Positions 25,957-35,242 are shown, counted from the stretch's first letter. The stretch is 64,000 nucleotides of DNA from Streptomyces sp. NBC_01750 (GCF_035918095.1 NZ_CP109137.1:3102001-3166000); one strand, 5' to 3'. Notes: a model not told the origin generated them from the letters alone. Numbers and translations: made by a program.

Positions 25957-28563
25957 GTGCCTGGCACGAATCTGACCCGCGAAGAGGCACAGCAGCGGGC
26001 CCGCCTGCTGACCGTCGACTCGTACGAGATCGACCTCGACCTGAGCAATGCCGCACAGGGGAGCGGGGACACCCCGGCGGAGGGAGGGGAGGGCACCTAC
26101 CGGTCCGTGACCACCGTGCGCTTCGAGTCCGCCGAGGACGGTGCGGAGACCTTCATCGACCTGGTCGCCCCGGCCGTCCACCAGGTCGTGCTCAACGGCA
26201 AGGAGCTGGACGTCGCCGCGGTCTTCCGGGACTCGCGGATCGCGCTGCCGCATCTGCACGCGGGCCCGAACGAGCTGACGGTGGTCGCGGACTGCTCGTA
26301 CACCAACACCGGCGAGGGGCTGCACCGCTTCGTCGACCCGGTGGACCAGCAGGCGTATCTCTACACGCAGTTCGAGGTGCCGGACGCGCGCCGCGTCTTC
26401 GCCTCCTTCGAGCAGCCGGACCTGAAGGCGACGTTCCAGTTCACCGTGAAGGCCCCTGAGGGCTGGACGGTCATCTCGAACTCCCCGACCCCGGAGCCCA
26501 AGGACAGCGTCTGGCATTTCGAGCCGACGCCCCGTATCTCCACGTACATCACGGCGCTGATCGTCGGTCCGTACCACTCGGTCCACAGCAGCTACGAGAA
26601 GGACGGCCAGTCCGTCCCGCTCGGCATCTACTGCCGGCCCTCGCTCGCCGAGTTCCTGGACTCCGACGCGATCTTCGAGGTCACGCGGCAGGGCTTCGAG
26701 TGGTTCCAGGAGAAGTTCGACTACGCCTACCCCTTCGCAAAGTACGACCAGCTCTTCGTGCCGGAGTTCAACGCGGGCGCGATGGAGAACGCCGGCGCGG
26801 TGACCATCCGTGACCAGTACGTCTTCCGCTCGAAGGTGACGGACGCGGCGTACGAGGTGCGCGCGGAGACCATCCTGCACGAGCTGGCCCACATGTGGTT
26901 CGGCGACCTGGTCACCATGGAGTGGTGGAACGACCTGTGGCTGAACGAGTCGTTCGCCACGTACACCTCGATCGCCTGCCAGGCGTACGCGCCGGGCTCG
27001 AAGTGGCCCCACGCCTGGACCACGTTCGCGAACTCCATGAAGACCTGGGCGTACCGGCAGGACCAGCTGCCGTCGACGCACCCGATCATGGCCGAAATCC
27101 GCGACCTCGATGACGTTCTCGTGAACTTCGACGGCATCACGTACGCCAAGGGCGCGTCGGTGCTGAAGCAGCTCGTCGCGTACGTCGGCATGGACGAGTT
27201 CTTCCAGGGCGTGCAGGCGTACTTCAAGGCGCACGCGTACGGCAACACCCGGCTGTCCGACCTGCTGGGCGCGCTGGAGGAGACCTCCGGCCGTGATCTG
27301 CAGACCTGGTCGCAGAAGTGGCTGCAGACGGCGGGCATCAACATCCTGCGCCCGGAGATCGAGATCTCCGAGGAGGGGTACGTCACGTCCTTCGCCGTAC
27401 GCCAGGAGGCGCCGCCCCTCCCCACCGGCGCGAAGGGCGAGCCGACCCTGCGCCCGCACCGGATCGCGATCGGCTGCTACGACCTCGACGAGAACGGCAA
27501 GCTCGTCCGTACGAGCCGGATCGAGCTGGACGTGGACGGCGAGCGCACGGATGTGCCGTTCCCGCAGAACACCCGCCGTCCCGCGGTGATCCTGCTCAAC
27601 GAAGACGACCTCACCTATGCGAAGGTCCGGCTCGACGAGGAGTCGCTGCGGGTCGTCACCGAGCACCTCGGCGACTTCACCGAGTCGCTGCCGCGCGCGC
27701 TGTGCTGGGCCTCCGCCTGGGACATGACGCGCGACGGCGAGCTGGCCGCGCGGGACTATCTGTCCCTGGTCCTCTCCGGCATCGGCAAGGAGTCGGACAT
27801 CGGCGTCGTGCAGTCGCTGCACCGCCAGGTGAAGCTGGCGATCGACCTGTACTCGGCACCGCAGTGGCGCGAGACGGGTCTGACGCAGTGGACCGAGGCG
27901 ACGCTGGCGCATCTGCGCGCGGCCGAGCCGGGCAGCGACCACCAGCTGGCCTGGGCCCGTGCCTTCGCCGCGACCGCGCGGACGCCGCAGCAGCTCGACC
28001 TGCTCCAGGCGCTGCTGGACGACACGGAGTCCATCGAGGGCCTGGTCGTGGACACCGAGCTGCGGTGGGAGTTCGTGGAGCGTCTCGCGGCGGTCGGAAT
28101 GCTCGACGAGGACGACATCGCGGCGGAGTACGAGCGCGACAAGACGGCGGCGGGCGAGCGCCACGCGACCACGGCACGCGCGGCCCGGCCCACGGCGGAG
28201 GCGAAGGCGGAGGCCTGGGCCTCGGTCGTCGAGTCCGACAAGCTGCCGAACGCCGTGCAGGAGTCGGTCATCGCGGGCTTTGTCCAGACCGATCAGCGCG
28301 AGCTGCTCGCCCCGTACGCGGAGAAGTACTTCGCGGCGGTCAAGGGCGTGTGGGAGTCCCGCAGCCATGAGATCGCCCAGCAGATCGCGGTGGGGCTCTA
28401 CCCCTCGCTCCAGGTCTCGCAGGCCACGCTGGACGCCACGGATGCCTGGCTGGACTCGGCAGAGCCGAACGCAGCGCTGCGGCGGCTGATTTCGGAGTCG
28501 CGCGCGGGCGTCGAGCGGGCGCTGAAGGCGCAGGCGGCGGACGCCGCGGCTGCGCAACCGTAG
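25957..28563 (+). CDS. pepN: Aminopeptidase N (M1 zinc metallopeptidase), copy 2
   Basis: An 868-residue cytoplasmic aminopeptidase, collinear with copy 1 at 14523. It has GAMENAGAV, the zinc site HELAH (308-312) and Glu331 in LWLNES. The GTG at 25957 has GAGGAG eight bases upstream and gives a start (VPGTNLTREEAQQRARLL) parallel to copy 1 (VPGENLSRDEARQRAALL). Two full M1 enzymes within 12 kb suggests functional specialisation; copy 1 has GAMENPG where this one has GAMENAG, next to the substrate-binding loop. A strong terminator follows its stop. Confidence 0.94.
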   Translation: MPGTNLTREEAQQRARLLTVDSYEIDLDLSNAAQGSGDTPAEGGEGTYRSVTTVRFESAEDGAETFIDLVAPAVHQVVLNGKELDVAAVFRDSRIALPHLHAGPNELTVVADCSYTNTGEGLHRFVDPVDQQAYLYTQFEVPDARRVFASFEQPDLKATFQFTVKAPEGWTVISNSPTPEPKDSVWHFEPTPRISTYITALIVGPYHSVHSSYEKDGQSVPLGIYCRPSLAEFLDSDAIFEVTRQGFEWFQEKFDYAYPFAKYDQLFVPEFNAGAMENAGAVTIRDQYVFRSKVTDAAYEVRAETILHELAHMWFGDLVTMEWWNDLWLNESFATYTSIACQAYAPGSKWPHAWTTFANSMKTWAYRQDQLPSTHPIMAEIRDLDDVLVNFDGITYAKGASVLKQLVAYVGMDEFFQGVQAYFKAHAYGNTRLSDLLGALEETSGRDLQTWSQKWLQTAGINILRPEIEISEEGYVTSFAVRQEAPPLPTGAKGEPTLRPHRIAIGCYDLDENGKLVRTSRIELDVDGERTDVPFPQNTRRPAVILLNEDDLTYAKVRLDEESLRVVTEHLGDFTESLPRALCWASAWDMTRDGELAARDYLSLVLSGIGKESDIGVVQSLHRQVKLAIDLYSAPQWRETGLTQWTEATLAHLRAAEPGSDHQLAWARAFAATARTPQQLDLLQALLDDTESIEGLVVDTELRWEFVERLAAVGMLDEDDIAAEYERDKTAAGERHATTARAARPTAEAKAEAWASVVESDKLPNAVQESVIAGFVQTDQRELLAPYAEKYFAAVKGVWESRSHEIAQQIAVGLYPSLQVSQATLDATDAWLDSAEPNAALRRLISESRAGVERALKAQAADAAAAQP

Positions 28564-28579
28564 CCCTATCCGTACAGAA

Positions 28580-28612
28580 GGGGCGCCCCGGGCCGTACGG
28601 CCCGGGGCGCCC
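28580..28612. terminator. Hairpin terminator after pepN copy 2
   Basis: A nearly perfect 15-16 bp GC stem with a two-base TA centre lies about 20 bases after the pepN stop, before the conservon promoter region. Confidence 0.85.
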
Positions 28613-28736
28613 TCGCGTTTCGCGGGCACGAACTTCCCGCCAATTTTGTGACCCCTCGTCAATCTCCGTTCAGTGAGCCCGATATGCTCCGTGCCCGTCG
28701 TCATATGATCTTTCTCGTTCGATTCTGAGGATGCTG

Positions 28737-30167
28737 ATGGTTCGACAGGGAACGTCGACCGGAAATCCGCGGCCCCCGGCCAACTACGGGTGGCTGCTGC
28801 CCGTTGCCGTGACAGTTGCGGCCGTGGCCTCAGCCGCGTCCCTGGTCTCCGCGTCGGCCCGCACCCCCGTGCTCTGGATCGGTGTCGCGGCGGTCGCCGC
28901 GGTCGCCGTCGCCTGCGCCGAGGCCGCACGACGCGGCAGGGTGATCACAGAGCTCCACGGCAGGCTCGTGGAGCGGGACGCGGCGCTGTCGCGGCAGCAG
29001 GCCGAGACCGCACGCCTCGCCGGCGAGCTGCTGCCCCAGGTGGTGGAACAGCTGCGCAAGGGCGAGTTCCCCGAGGACGTACTGGACTCGCTCGACGCAC
29101 CGGCCGAGCACCAGGCGGTGCTGCGCTCGGTGCTCGAAGCCGTCGTCGCCGAGGAGGACCTGCGCGAGTCCGCGCAGCGCGCCTTCGTGAACATCGCCCG
29201 TCGAGTTCAGGCCATCGTGCACCAACAGGCCCAGGAACTCCGTGAGATGGAGGACCGGCACGGCAAGGCTCCGGACGTCTTCGGCGATCTGCTCCGCATC
29301 GACCACGGCACCGCGCTGATCGGCCGACTCGCCGACTCCATCGCCGTACTCGGCGGCGCGCGGCCCGGCCGCCAGTGGAGCAAGGCCGTACCGCTCTACA
29401 GCGTGATGCGTGGCGCGATGTCGCGGATCATCGACTACCAGCGGGTGGAGCTTCACTCGGTCTCCGAGGTCGCCGTCGTCGGCACCGCCGTCGAGCCGCT
29501 GATCCACGCGCTCGCCGAGCTGCTCGACAACGCCACCCGCTACTCGCCGCCACAGACCAGGGTCCATCTGACCGCCGTCGATGTGCAGTCGGGCATCGCC
29601 ATCGAGATCGAGGACGGCGGCGTGAGCATGAGCGAGGAGGCCCGCAAGCGGGCCGAGCGCATGCTCCGCCAGGCCCAGCAGGGCATTGACGTCAACGACC
29701 TGGGCGAGACGCCCCGCCTCGGCCTCGCCGTGGTCGGCCGACTGGCGCAGGTGTACGGCTTCCAGGTCTCGCTGCGTTCCTCGGCGTACGGCGGTGTGCG
29801 CGCCGTCCTCGTCGTACCGCAGGAACTGATCACCACGGCCGCTTCGGCGACCGGCCTCGCGCATGGCATCGGCACCGCCTCCGGTCCCCGCCCGGCCGAC
29901 CGGCTCACCCAGGAGCCGCTGCCCAGGCCGGTCACCGGCCCCATGCCGGGAGACGACGAGGTCCCGATCGTGACCGAGCGGACCATGACAGGTCTCCCGC
30001 AGCGGCGCCGCAAGGCCCGTGTCACCGCACCGGCCGCCGCCGATTCCGCCGCCGCGCCCGAGCCGGAGCACTCACCCCCGGTTCAGCCGGGCATGTGGCT
30101 TTCCGCCTTCCAGAGCGGGCTGTCCGGTGAGCCCACCCAGACGAGCAAGGGGAACACGCAGCCATGA
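28737..30167 (+). CDS. cvnA: Conservon sensor kinase-like protein CvnA
   Basis: A 476-residue membrane protein with two N-terminal helices (about 18-65), a coiled-coil stretch and an atypical histidine-kinase ATPase domain. The N-box is ALAELLDNATRYSPP and a later glycine region reads RLGLAVVGRLA. The usual phosphorylated-His box is not evident, which is typical of CvnA and the nitrate-sensor-like ATPases of conservons. The tail after about residue 370 is proline-rich and disordered. The second ATG (28737) is preferred because GAGG lies six bases upstream. Its stop overlaps the cvnB start by four bases (ATGA). CvnA-D form a membrane complex likened to eukaryotic G-protein-coupled receptor systems. 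Confidence 0.92.
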   Translation: MVRQGTSTGNPRPPANYGWLLPVAVTVAAVASAASLVSASARTPVLWIGVAAVAAVAVACAEAARRGRVITELHGRLVERDAALSRQQAETARLAGELLPQVVEQLRKGEFPEDVLDSLDAPAEHQAVLRSVLEAVVAEEDLRESAQRAFVNIARRVQAIVHQQAQELREMEDRHGKAPDVFGDLLRIDHGTALIGRLADSIAVLGGARPGRQWSKAVPLYSVMRGAMSRIIDYQRVELHSVSEVAVVGTAVEPLIHALAELLDNATRYSPPQTRVHLTAVDVQSGIAIEIEDGGVSMSEEARKRAERMLRQAQQGIDVNDLGETPRLGLAVVGRLAQVYGFQVSLRSSAYGGVRAVLVVPQELITTAASATGLAHGIGTASGPRPADRLTQEPLPRPVTGPMPGDDEVPIVTERTMTGLPQRRRKARVTAPAAADSAAAPEPEHSPPVQPGMWLSAFQSGLSGEPTQTSKGNTQP

Positions 30168-30580
30168 TTCAGCAGCAGTCCAACCAGACCAACATGGACT
30201 GGATGCTCAAGGACCTGGCCGAGGGTGTCCCGCAGACCAGGAACGTGGTCGTGCTGTCCGCGGACGGGCTGCGCATGGCCCAGTACGGCGCGGACACCGA
30301 CACCGCCGACCGGCTGGCGGCCGCGTGCGCCGGACTGCAGAGTCTGGCCGGCGCCGTCGCGAGCGAACTCCCCCACAGCGACGGGCAGATGCGTCTCGTC
30401 GTCATCGAGATGAACGGCGGCTTCTTCTATCTGATGGCGGCCGGCGCGGGTGCCTATCTCGCCGTGCTGGCCGACGAGGGCGTCGACGCCGGGCTGATGG
30501 GCCACCGGATGCGCGATCTGGTGCTGCGGATCGGAGAGCACCTGAGCACGCCGCCGCGGCACGAGGGACAGACCGCGTGA
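30164..30580 (+). CDS. cvnB: Conservon roadblock/LC7 protein CvnB
   Basis: A 138-residue roadblock/LC7-domain protein. The domain spans most of the length (MDWMLKDLAEGVPQTRNVVV, then SADGLRMAQYG and MRLVVIEMNGGFFYLMAAG). In conservons it acts with the CvnD GTPase, by analogy with MglB, which activates MglA. It overlaps cvnA by four bases at its start and cvnC by four bases at its end (GTGA), so the genes are translationally coupled. Confidence 0.92.
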   Translation: MIQQQSNQTNMDWMLKDLAEGVPQTRNVVVLSADGLRMAQYGADTDTADRLAAACAGLQSLAGAVASELPHSDGQMRLVVIEMNGGFFYLMAAGAGAYLAVLADEGVDAGLMGHRMRDLVLRIGEHLSTPPRHEGQTA

Positions 30581-30936
30581 GCAACCCGGGCGGGAACTGG
30601 GAAGAGAGCAGTCCCGAGCGGCTTTACGTCATTACCGGCGGCCGCAGCGGCTCCTCCGCGCCCACCACTCTCGACCTGGTCACGCTGATCGTCGCCAGGT
30701 CGGGCCCCCGGCCCGGTATTCAGCCCGAGCACGCCGCGATCATCCGGCTCTGCCAGGCGCCGCTCTCGGTGGCCGAGCTCTCCGCTTATCTGAGCCTTCC
30801 GGTGAGTGTCGTCACCGTGCTGCTCAGCGATCTGCTGGCCGACAACCAGGTGCTTGCCCGCGCACCTGTCCAGGCCGCCCAACTCCCCGACCGAGCTTTG
30901 ATTGAGGCAGTGATCGATGGACTTCAAAAGCTCTGA
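30577..30936 (+). CDS. cvnC: Conservon DUF742 protein CvnC
   Basis: A 119-residue DUF742 protein with a winged-helix-like core (LCQAPLSVAELSAYLSLPVS, then VVTVLLSDLLADNQVLARAP). It starts at GTG 30577 inside the end of cvnB and runs 20 bases into cvnD. The biochemical role is not settled; it is a constant member of the conservon and is thought to be part of the membrane complex. The N-terminal YVITGGRSG is a typical feature. Confidence 0.9.
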   Translation: MSNPGGNWEESSPERLYVITGGRSGSSAPTTLDLVTLIVARSGPRPGIQPEHAAIIRLCQAPLSVAELSAYLSLPVSVVTVLLSDLLADNQVLARAPVQAAQLPDRALIEAVIDGLQKL

Positions 30937-31537
30937 GCAGGCCGTCGGGCCGCGGAGCGAGGACGTACTGCCCGAGACGGCCACCGCCGCCGTCAAGGTG
31001 GTCATCGTGGGCGGCTTCGGCGTCGGCAAGACGACCCTGGTCGGCTCGGTGAGCGAGATCAGGCCACTGACGACCGAGGAGACCATGACCCAGGCCGGGG
31101 TCGGGGTCGACGACGTCCAGGGCGTGGAGCGCAAGACCTCGACGACCGTCGCCATGGACTTCGGCCGCATCAGCATCAACGAGGAGCTGGTGCTGTATCT
31201 CTTCGGCACGCCGGGCCAGGAGCGCTTCTGGTTCCTGTGGCGCGGCCTGTTCGAGGGCGCGCTGGGCGCGGTGGTACTGGTCGACACCCGAAGGCTCGAG
31301 GTCAGCTTCGATGTCATCGGGCGGCTCGAGGAACGCGGTGTGCCCTTCGTGGTCGCCGTCAACTCCTTCCCCGATGCGCCCGGTTACTCCCTCGATGAGG
31401 TACGCGGCGCCCTCGACCTGCCGGCGGAGGTCCCGGTCGTCTCCTGTGACGCACGCGGGCGCGCCTCCAGCCGCGACGTGCTGCTGACGCTGATGCGCTA
31501 TCTGCAGTCCCTCGCCGCGAAGCCGGAGGCGTCGTAA
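30917..31537 (+). CDS. cvnD: Conservon small GTPase CvnD
   Basis: A 206-residue Ras-like GTPase. The P-loop is GGFGVGKTT with Lys38, switch I contains TTVAMDFGRI, switch II is GTPGQERFWFLW, and the base-recognition region reads VAVNSFPDA in place of a clean NKxD. This fits conservon ATP/GTP-binding proteins related to MglA. It overlaps cvnC by 20 bases and ends the coupled cvnABCD unit. The next gene, a terpene synthase on the same strand, starts 217 bases later. Confidence 0.92.
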   Translation: MDFKSSEQAVGPRSEDVLPETATAAVKVVIVGGFGVGKTTLVGSVSEIRPLTTEETMTQAGVGVDDVQGVERKTSTTVAMDFGRISINEELVLYLFGTPGQERFWFLWRGLFEGALGAVVLVDTRRLEVSFDVIGRLEERGVPFVVAVNSFPDAPGYSLDEVRGALDLPAEVPVVSCDARGRASSRDVLLTLMRYLQSLAAKPEAS

Positions 31538-31754
31538 CCACGCCCGCGACCGGACTCACCCCGGCTCCTGACGGAGGTCCTTGTTCCGTTCCGGCTGATA
31601 AACGCCGGCGCGTGTCGGATAACTGAGGGATTGTCCTATTGGATCAGCCATCACGGCTCAGTACGATGCGTGATAGTTGATCACTAAGGGATGTGCGTGT
31701 CGCGTGTTGCGTCAGTGACAACGCGTCGCACCCGGCATGGAGAGGTAGGCCGAA

Positions 31755-32852
31755 GTGGAGCCTGAGCTGGCGGTTCCGCCGATCTTCTCTCCCATCCCAC
31801 CGGCGATCCATCCGCGCCATGCGGACATAGACGTACAGACAGCGGCCTGGGCGGAAACGTTTCGCATCGGGTCCGACGAACTGCGCGGCAAACTCGTCAT
31901 GCAGGACATCGGCACCTTCTCCGCCCGGATCCTGCCGGAGGGCCGCGAGGAAGTCGTCTCCCTCCTCGCCGACTTCGTGCTCTGGCTCTTCGGTGTGGAC
32001 GACGGGCACTGCGAGGAGGGTGAACTCGGCCGGCGGCCGGGCGATCTGGCGGGACTGCTGCACCGGCTGCTGCGTATCGCGCAGAACCCGGAAGCCCCCA
32101 TGCTGCTGGACGACCCGCTGGCGGCCGGGCTGCGGGACCTCCGGCTCAGAGTCAGCCGGTACGGCACAGCGGGACAGACGGCCCGCTGGGTGGACGCGCT
32201 GCGGGAGTACTTCTTCTCGGTGGTGTGGGAGGCGTCCCACCGCAGCGCAGGCACAGTGCCCGACCTGAACGACTACACCCTGATGCGGCTGTACGACGGC
32301 GCGACGTCGGTGGTGCTGCCCCTGCTGGAGATGGGGCACGGCTACGAGCTCCAGCCGCACGAGCGGGACCGCACAACGGTACGCGCCGCGGCCGAAATGG
32401 CGTCGTTCATCATCACCTGGGACAACGACATCTTCTCGTACCACAAAGAGCGGAGCGGGCCGGGCTACTTCCTCAACGTCCTGCGGGTGCTGGAGCAGGA
32501 GAGCGGGCTCGGCACCGACCAGGCACTGACCACGGCGATCGCCCAGCGGGACCGGGTGATGTGCCTCTTCATGCGCCTGAGCGACTATGTGGCGGAGCAG
32601 GGCAGCCCGCAGCTGCGCCAGTATCTGCAGAGCCTGGCCTCCTTCATACGCGGCGCCCAGGACTGGGGCATCAGCTCCGTGCGGTACACCACGCCGGACG
32701 ACCCGGCCAGCATCCCCACGGTGTTCCGCGATACGCCCACCGACGACAGCCGCGAGCCGCTGGACATCCCGGCGATCGCCTGGTGGTGGGGCCTTCTCCC
32801 GTGCGGCACCACTGCGGCCGGGCGGTACCGGCCGGTTCAGCGAACCTCATAG
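31755..32852 (+). CDS. Type I terpene synthase (sesquiterpene/monoterpene cyclase class)
   Basis: A 365-residue cyclase with a complete active site. The acidic motif is DDGHCEE (Asp82, Asp83, Glu87), the NSE triad is NDIFSYHKE (Asn224, Ser228, Glu232), the effector arginine is Arg178, 46 residues before the triad, and the C-terminal Arg310-Tyr311 pair is present. All features point to an active enzyme ionising a linear prenyl diphosphate; the product cannot be read from sequence. The start is GTG at 31755 with AGGTAGG upstream. It follows cvnD on the same strand. The gap contains two short inverted repeats (GTGAT/ATCAC at 31670-31684 and a CGCG stem near 31697) that could regulate it separately. 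Confidence 0.9.
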   Translation: MEPELAVPPIFSPIPPAIHPRHADIDVQTAAWAETFRIGSDELRGKLVMQDIGTFSARILPEGREEVVSLLADFVLWLFGVDDGHCEEGELGRRPGDLAGLLHRLLRIAQNPEAPMLLDDPLAAGLRDLRLRVSRYGTAGQTARWVDALREYFFSVVWEASHRSAGTVPDLNDYTLMRLYDGATSVVLPLLEMGHGYELQPHERDRTTVRAAAEMASFIITWDNDIFSYHKERSGPGYFLNVLRVLEQESGLGTDQALTTAIAQRDRVMCLFMRLSDYVAEQGSPQLRQYLQSLASFIRGAQDWGISSVRYTTPDDPASIPTVFRDTPTDDSREPLDIPAIAWWWGLLPCGTTAAGRYRPVQRTS

Positions 32853-32907
32853 AGCAAAGGATTCTGCTGTGTCGGCCGGAGACGCCTGACGAGGGCGCTC
32901 GGTCCGG

Positions 32908-32961
32908 CCCGGCCTGCTCTCCGGCCTGACCGACACGTCCAGCCCGGCCTGCTCTCCGGCC
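32908..32961. repeat. Pair of 19-bp direct repeats
   Basis: CCCGGCCTGCTCTCCGGCC occurs at 32908-32926 and again at 32943-32961, between the terpene synthase stop and the convergent regulator gene. It may be part of a termination region; no function is evident. Confidence 0.6.
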
Positions 32962-32974
32962 GGCTGCTCGGCGC

Positions 32975-33829
32975 TCAGCCGGAGACGGCACGCAGCCCGC
33001 CCGGCCGACGGCCGGTGAGGCGGTCGAGAGCGGCGGATGTGGCGTCGTCGGCCGGGAGGTGGACCACGAGGTGCTGGTCGTCGTCGGCCGGCAGTTCCAG
33101 GGTTTCGTACGCCAGACGAAGCTCGCCCGCCCCGGGATGGACCAGCCGTGCGACGCCGCTGGATTCGGGCAGGCCGGGCAGGGTGTCCACGCGTTCGGTG
33201 AAGGCCGTCCCCGCGGTCACGGTCAACTCATCCGCGAGCGCCCCGACATGGGGATCCGCCCGGAACGGCCCCTGCTTGAGCGCGGCGACCTGCTGGTCCG
33301 CGATGCGATCCCAATCCGGGTAAGCGGTACGCGCGCGGTCGTCGGTGAAGATGAAGCGGGCGAGGTTCGGCGGACTGCCGTCCAGCAGCCCGACCGGGCC
33401 GGCGAGCCGCTCGTACCCGTCCGTCCAGGCAAGTGCCTCGCTCAGCCGGTTCAGCAGCACGGCGGGTGCGGGCTCGAAGCGGTCGAGCAGGGCCTGGACG
33501 GTGGGGCGGACCGTGCGGTTGGGCGACGCGCCGCCCCTGCAGGTGAAGCCGCCGTCGGCCGCCTTGGTGAGGCGGTGCAGATGGATGCGCTCGCTCGCGG
33601 TCAGCCGCAGCGTGTCGGCCAGCGCGGAGAGCACCTGCACGGACGGCCGCCGGTCGCGTCCCTGCTCGAGCCGGGTCACGTACTCGACGCTGACTCCGGC
33701 GAGCGCGGCGACTTCGGCGCGCCGCAGCCCCGGCGTACGGCGGCGGGCGCCGGCGGGCAGCCCGACCTGGGCGGGGGTGAGCGTTTCCCGGCGCATGCGC
33801 AGGAAAATCCCCAGCTCGTTGTCGCTCAC
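32975..33829 (-). CDS. XRE-family transcriptional regulator with MmyB-like ligand domain
   Basis: A 284-residue regulator. The N-terminal helix-turn-helix contains RRTPGLRRAEVAALAGVSVE and YVTRLEQGRD, then RPSVQVLSALADTLRL, the standard pattern of this Streptomyces group. The C-terminal half (VQALLDRFEPAPAVLLNRLS, then WDRIADQQVAALK and LVHPGAGELRLAYETLEL) matches the MmyB-like ligand-binding domain, proposed to bind fatty-acid-like ligands. It is divergent from the FMN reductase gene at 34022, a common arrangement in which the regulator controls its oxidoreductase neighbour. Its ligand is unknown. Confidence 0.88.
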   Translation of the reverse strand: MSDNELGIFLRMRRETLTPAQVGLPAGARRRTPGLRRAEVAALAGVSVEYVTRLEQGRDRRPSVQVLSALADTLRLTASERIHLHRLTKAADGGFTCRGGASPNRTVRPTVQALLDRFEPAPAVLLNRLSEALAWTDGYERLAGPVGLLDGSPPNLARFIFTDDRARTAYPDWDRIADQQVAALKQGPFRADPHVGALADELTVTAGTAFTERVDTLPGLPESSGVARLVHPGAGELRLAYETLELPADDDQHLVVHLPADDATSAALDRLTGRRPGGLRAVSG

Positions 33830-34021
33830 ATGGTGAACGTAACAGGCGGGACGGGCGGCATGGTGGCCCTGCTGCTACCAGCCTGGGCGCGGCCTTCCTC
33901 GCCGGGTCGGCAACGGGCAGGTTGGGGCAGGTGACCGCCGCGGTCGCCCACAGCTCTCCTGCACATCCTTTTGCACATCTCTCCGCACATCTCTCCGCAT
34001 GCCTTCGGACGGAGCACAGCC

Positions 34022-34648
34022 ATGACCAGTGAGCCCCTCAACAGCAATCCCCTCAACAGTGCGCCCCTCAATCTCGCAGTGATCATCGGCAGCGTCAGGG
34101 AAGGCCGGTTCGGCCCCGTGGTCGCGAACTGGTTCGCCGAACAGGCCGAGCAGCACGGCCGGTTCGCGGTGGACGTCATCGACCTGGCGGACACGCCACT
34201 CCCGCTCGAGCTGCCGCCCGTACCGCCGGCGCTCGAGCCCGAGATGACGCGGCCGGCGGAGATGGCGGGGCTCACCCGGCGGATCGGGGCGGCCGACGCG
34301 ATCGTCGTAGTGACACCGGAGTACAACCGGAGTTTTCCGGCCTCGCTGAAGGCGGCAATCGACTGGCACTACACCGAGTGGCACGCGAAGCCGGTCGGCT
34401 TCGTCGGCTACAGCGGTGGAAGCGGCGGGCTCCTGGCGGTGGAACAACTGCGCCAGGTGTTCGGCGAGTTGCAGGCCCATACGGTCCGGGACGTCGTCTC
34501 GTTCCCCCGGTACTACGAACTCTTCGGCCCGGACGGCACCCTGAGGAACCCGGAGGGCCCCAACGGCGCGGCGAAAGTGCTGCTCGACCAGCTGCTGTGG
34601 TGGGGCTCGGTGCTCCACGACGCCCGGCGGGACCGTCCCTACGCGTAG
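34022..34648 (+). CDS. NADPH-dependent FMN reductase (flavodoxin-like)
   Basis: A 208-residue flavoprotein. FMN-binding features are IIGSVREGRFGPVVANWF, VTPEYNRSFPASLKAAIDW and GYSGGSGG. Such enzymes reduce flavin, quinones or azo compounds with NAD(P)H. I prefer the ATG at 34022, where GGAG lies about nine bases upstream. The N-terminus has a small NxxPLNS repeat before the first strand. The upstream DNA contains three near-copies of CACATCTCTCCG (33963-34000). It is divergent from the XRE regulator, which may control it. Confidence 0.88.
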   Translation: MTSEPLNSNPLNSAPLNLAVIIGSVREGRFGPVVANWFAEQAEQHGRFAVDVIDLADTPLPLELPPVPPALEPEMTRPAEMAGLTRRIGAADAIVVVTPEYNRSFPASLKAAIDWHYTEWHAKPVGFVGYSGGSGGLLAVEQLRQVFGELQAHTVRDVVSFPRYYELFGPDGTLRNPEGPNGAAKVLLDQLLWWGSVLHDARRDRPYA

Positions 34649-34666
34649 GCCTCGCCGCAGACCCGG

Positions 34667-35242
34667 CTACCGCTTCCTGTCGTACATCGTGAAGACCAGA
34701 CCGTTGTCGAAGACCCGGTTGGAGCGGAACTCGAAGTCCGTGACGGAGAAGTCCGCGGAGAACATCGGGGTGCCGGACCCGAGTACCACCGGGTAGGTCT
34801 TCACGAGCAGCTCGTCGATCTCGTCACGCAGCTGCCCCGCGAGGTTTCCGCCGCCGCAGAGGTAGATGCCGAGGCCGTCCTCCTGCTTCAGCTCGCGGAC
34901 CTTGGCGACGGCATCACCGGAGACGATCTTCACCGACGGGTCGAGCTGCTGCTTGATGCTGCGGGAGACGACGTACTGCCGCATGTGCGCGTACGGGCTG
35001 GTGATGTCGATCTCCAGCGCGGAATCGTATGTGCCGCGCCCCATCACCACGGTGTCGAAGTGCACATTCTCCGCGTCCTCGATCCCGAGCAGCGGGCGGA
35101 TGTGCGAAGGCAGGGTCTCCGGGTACTCCGCCGATGTGTACGTCGTGAACTCCTCGCTGATCGGATAGACGTTGCCGTCGCCTTCCGGGGATGCGATGAA
35201 GCCGTCGATGGAGCAGGCGATGTAGTACACGAGCTTTCGCAA
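34667..35242 (-). CDS. Dihydrofolate reductase/RibD C-terminal-fold oxidoreductase
   Basis: A 191-residue protein of the RibD-C/DHFR-like family. The start KLVYYIACSIDGFIASPEGD, the VVMGRGTYDSAL segment and YLCGGGNLAGQL are family hallmarks; VVLGSGTPMF follows. The fold binds NADPH; the substrate of these stand-alone members is generally unknown. It is unlikely to be the main folate enzyme. It converges on the FMN reductase gene with 18 bases between stops. An 8-bp inverted repeat 72 bases upstream of its start could be an operator. Confidence 0.85.
   Translation of the reverse strand: MRKLVYYIACSIDGFIASPEGDGNVYPISEEFTTYTSAEYPETLPSHIRPLLGIEDAENVHFDTVVMGRGTYDSALEIDITSPYAHMRQYVVSRSIKQQLDPSVKIVSGDAVAKVRELKQEDGLGIYLCGGGNLAGQLRDEIDELLVKTYPVVLGSGTPMFSADFSVTDFEFRSNRVFDNGLVFTMYDRKR

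Noticed and set aside
25672..28929. A 1085-codon open frame antisense to pepN copy 2
   Set aside because: It is a shadow of a gene with intact zinc and GAMEN motifs; its composition is that of a reversed high-GC coding sequence.
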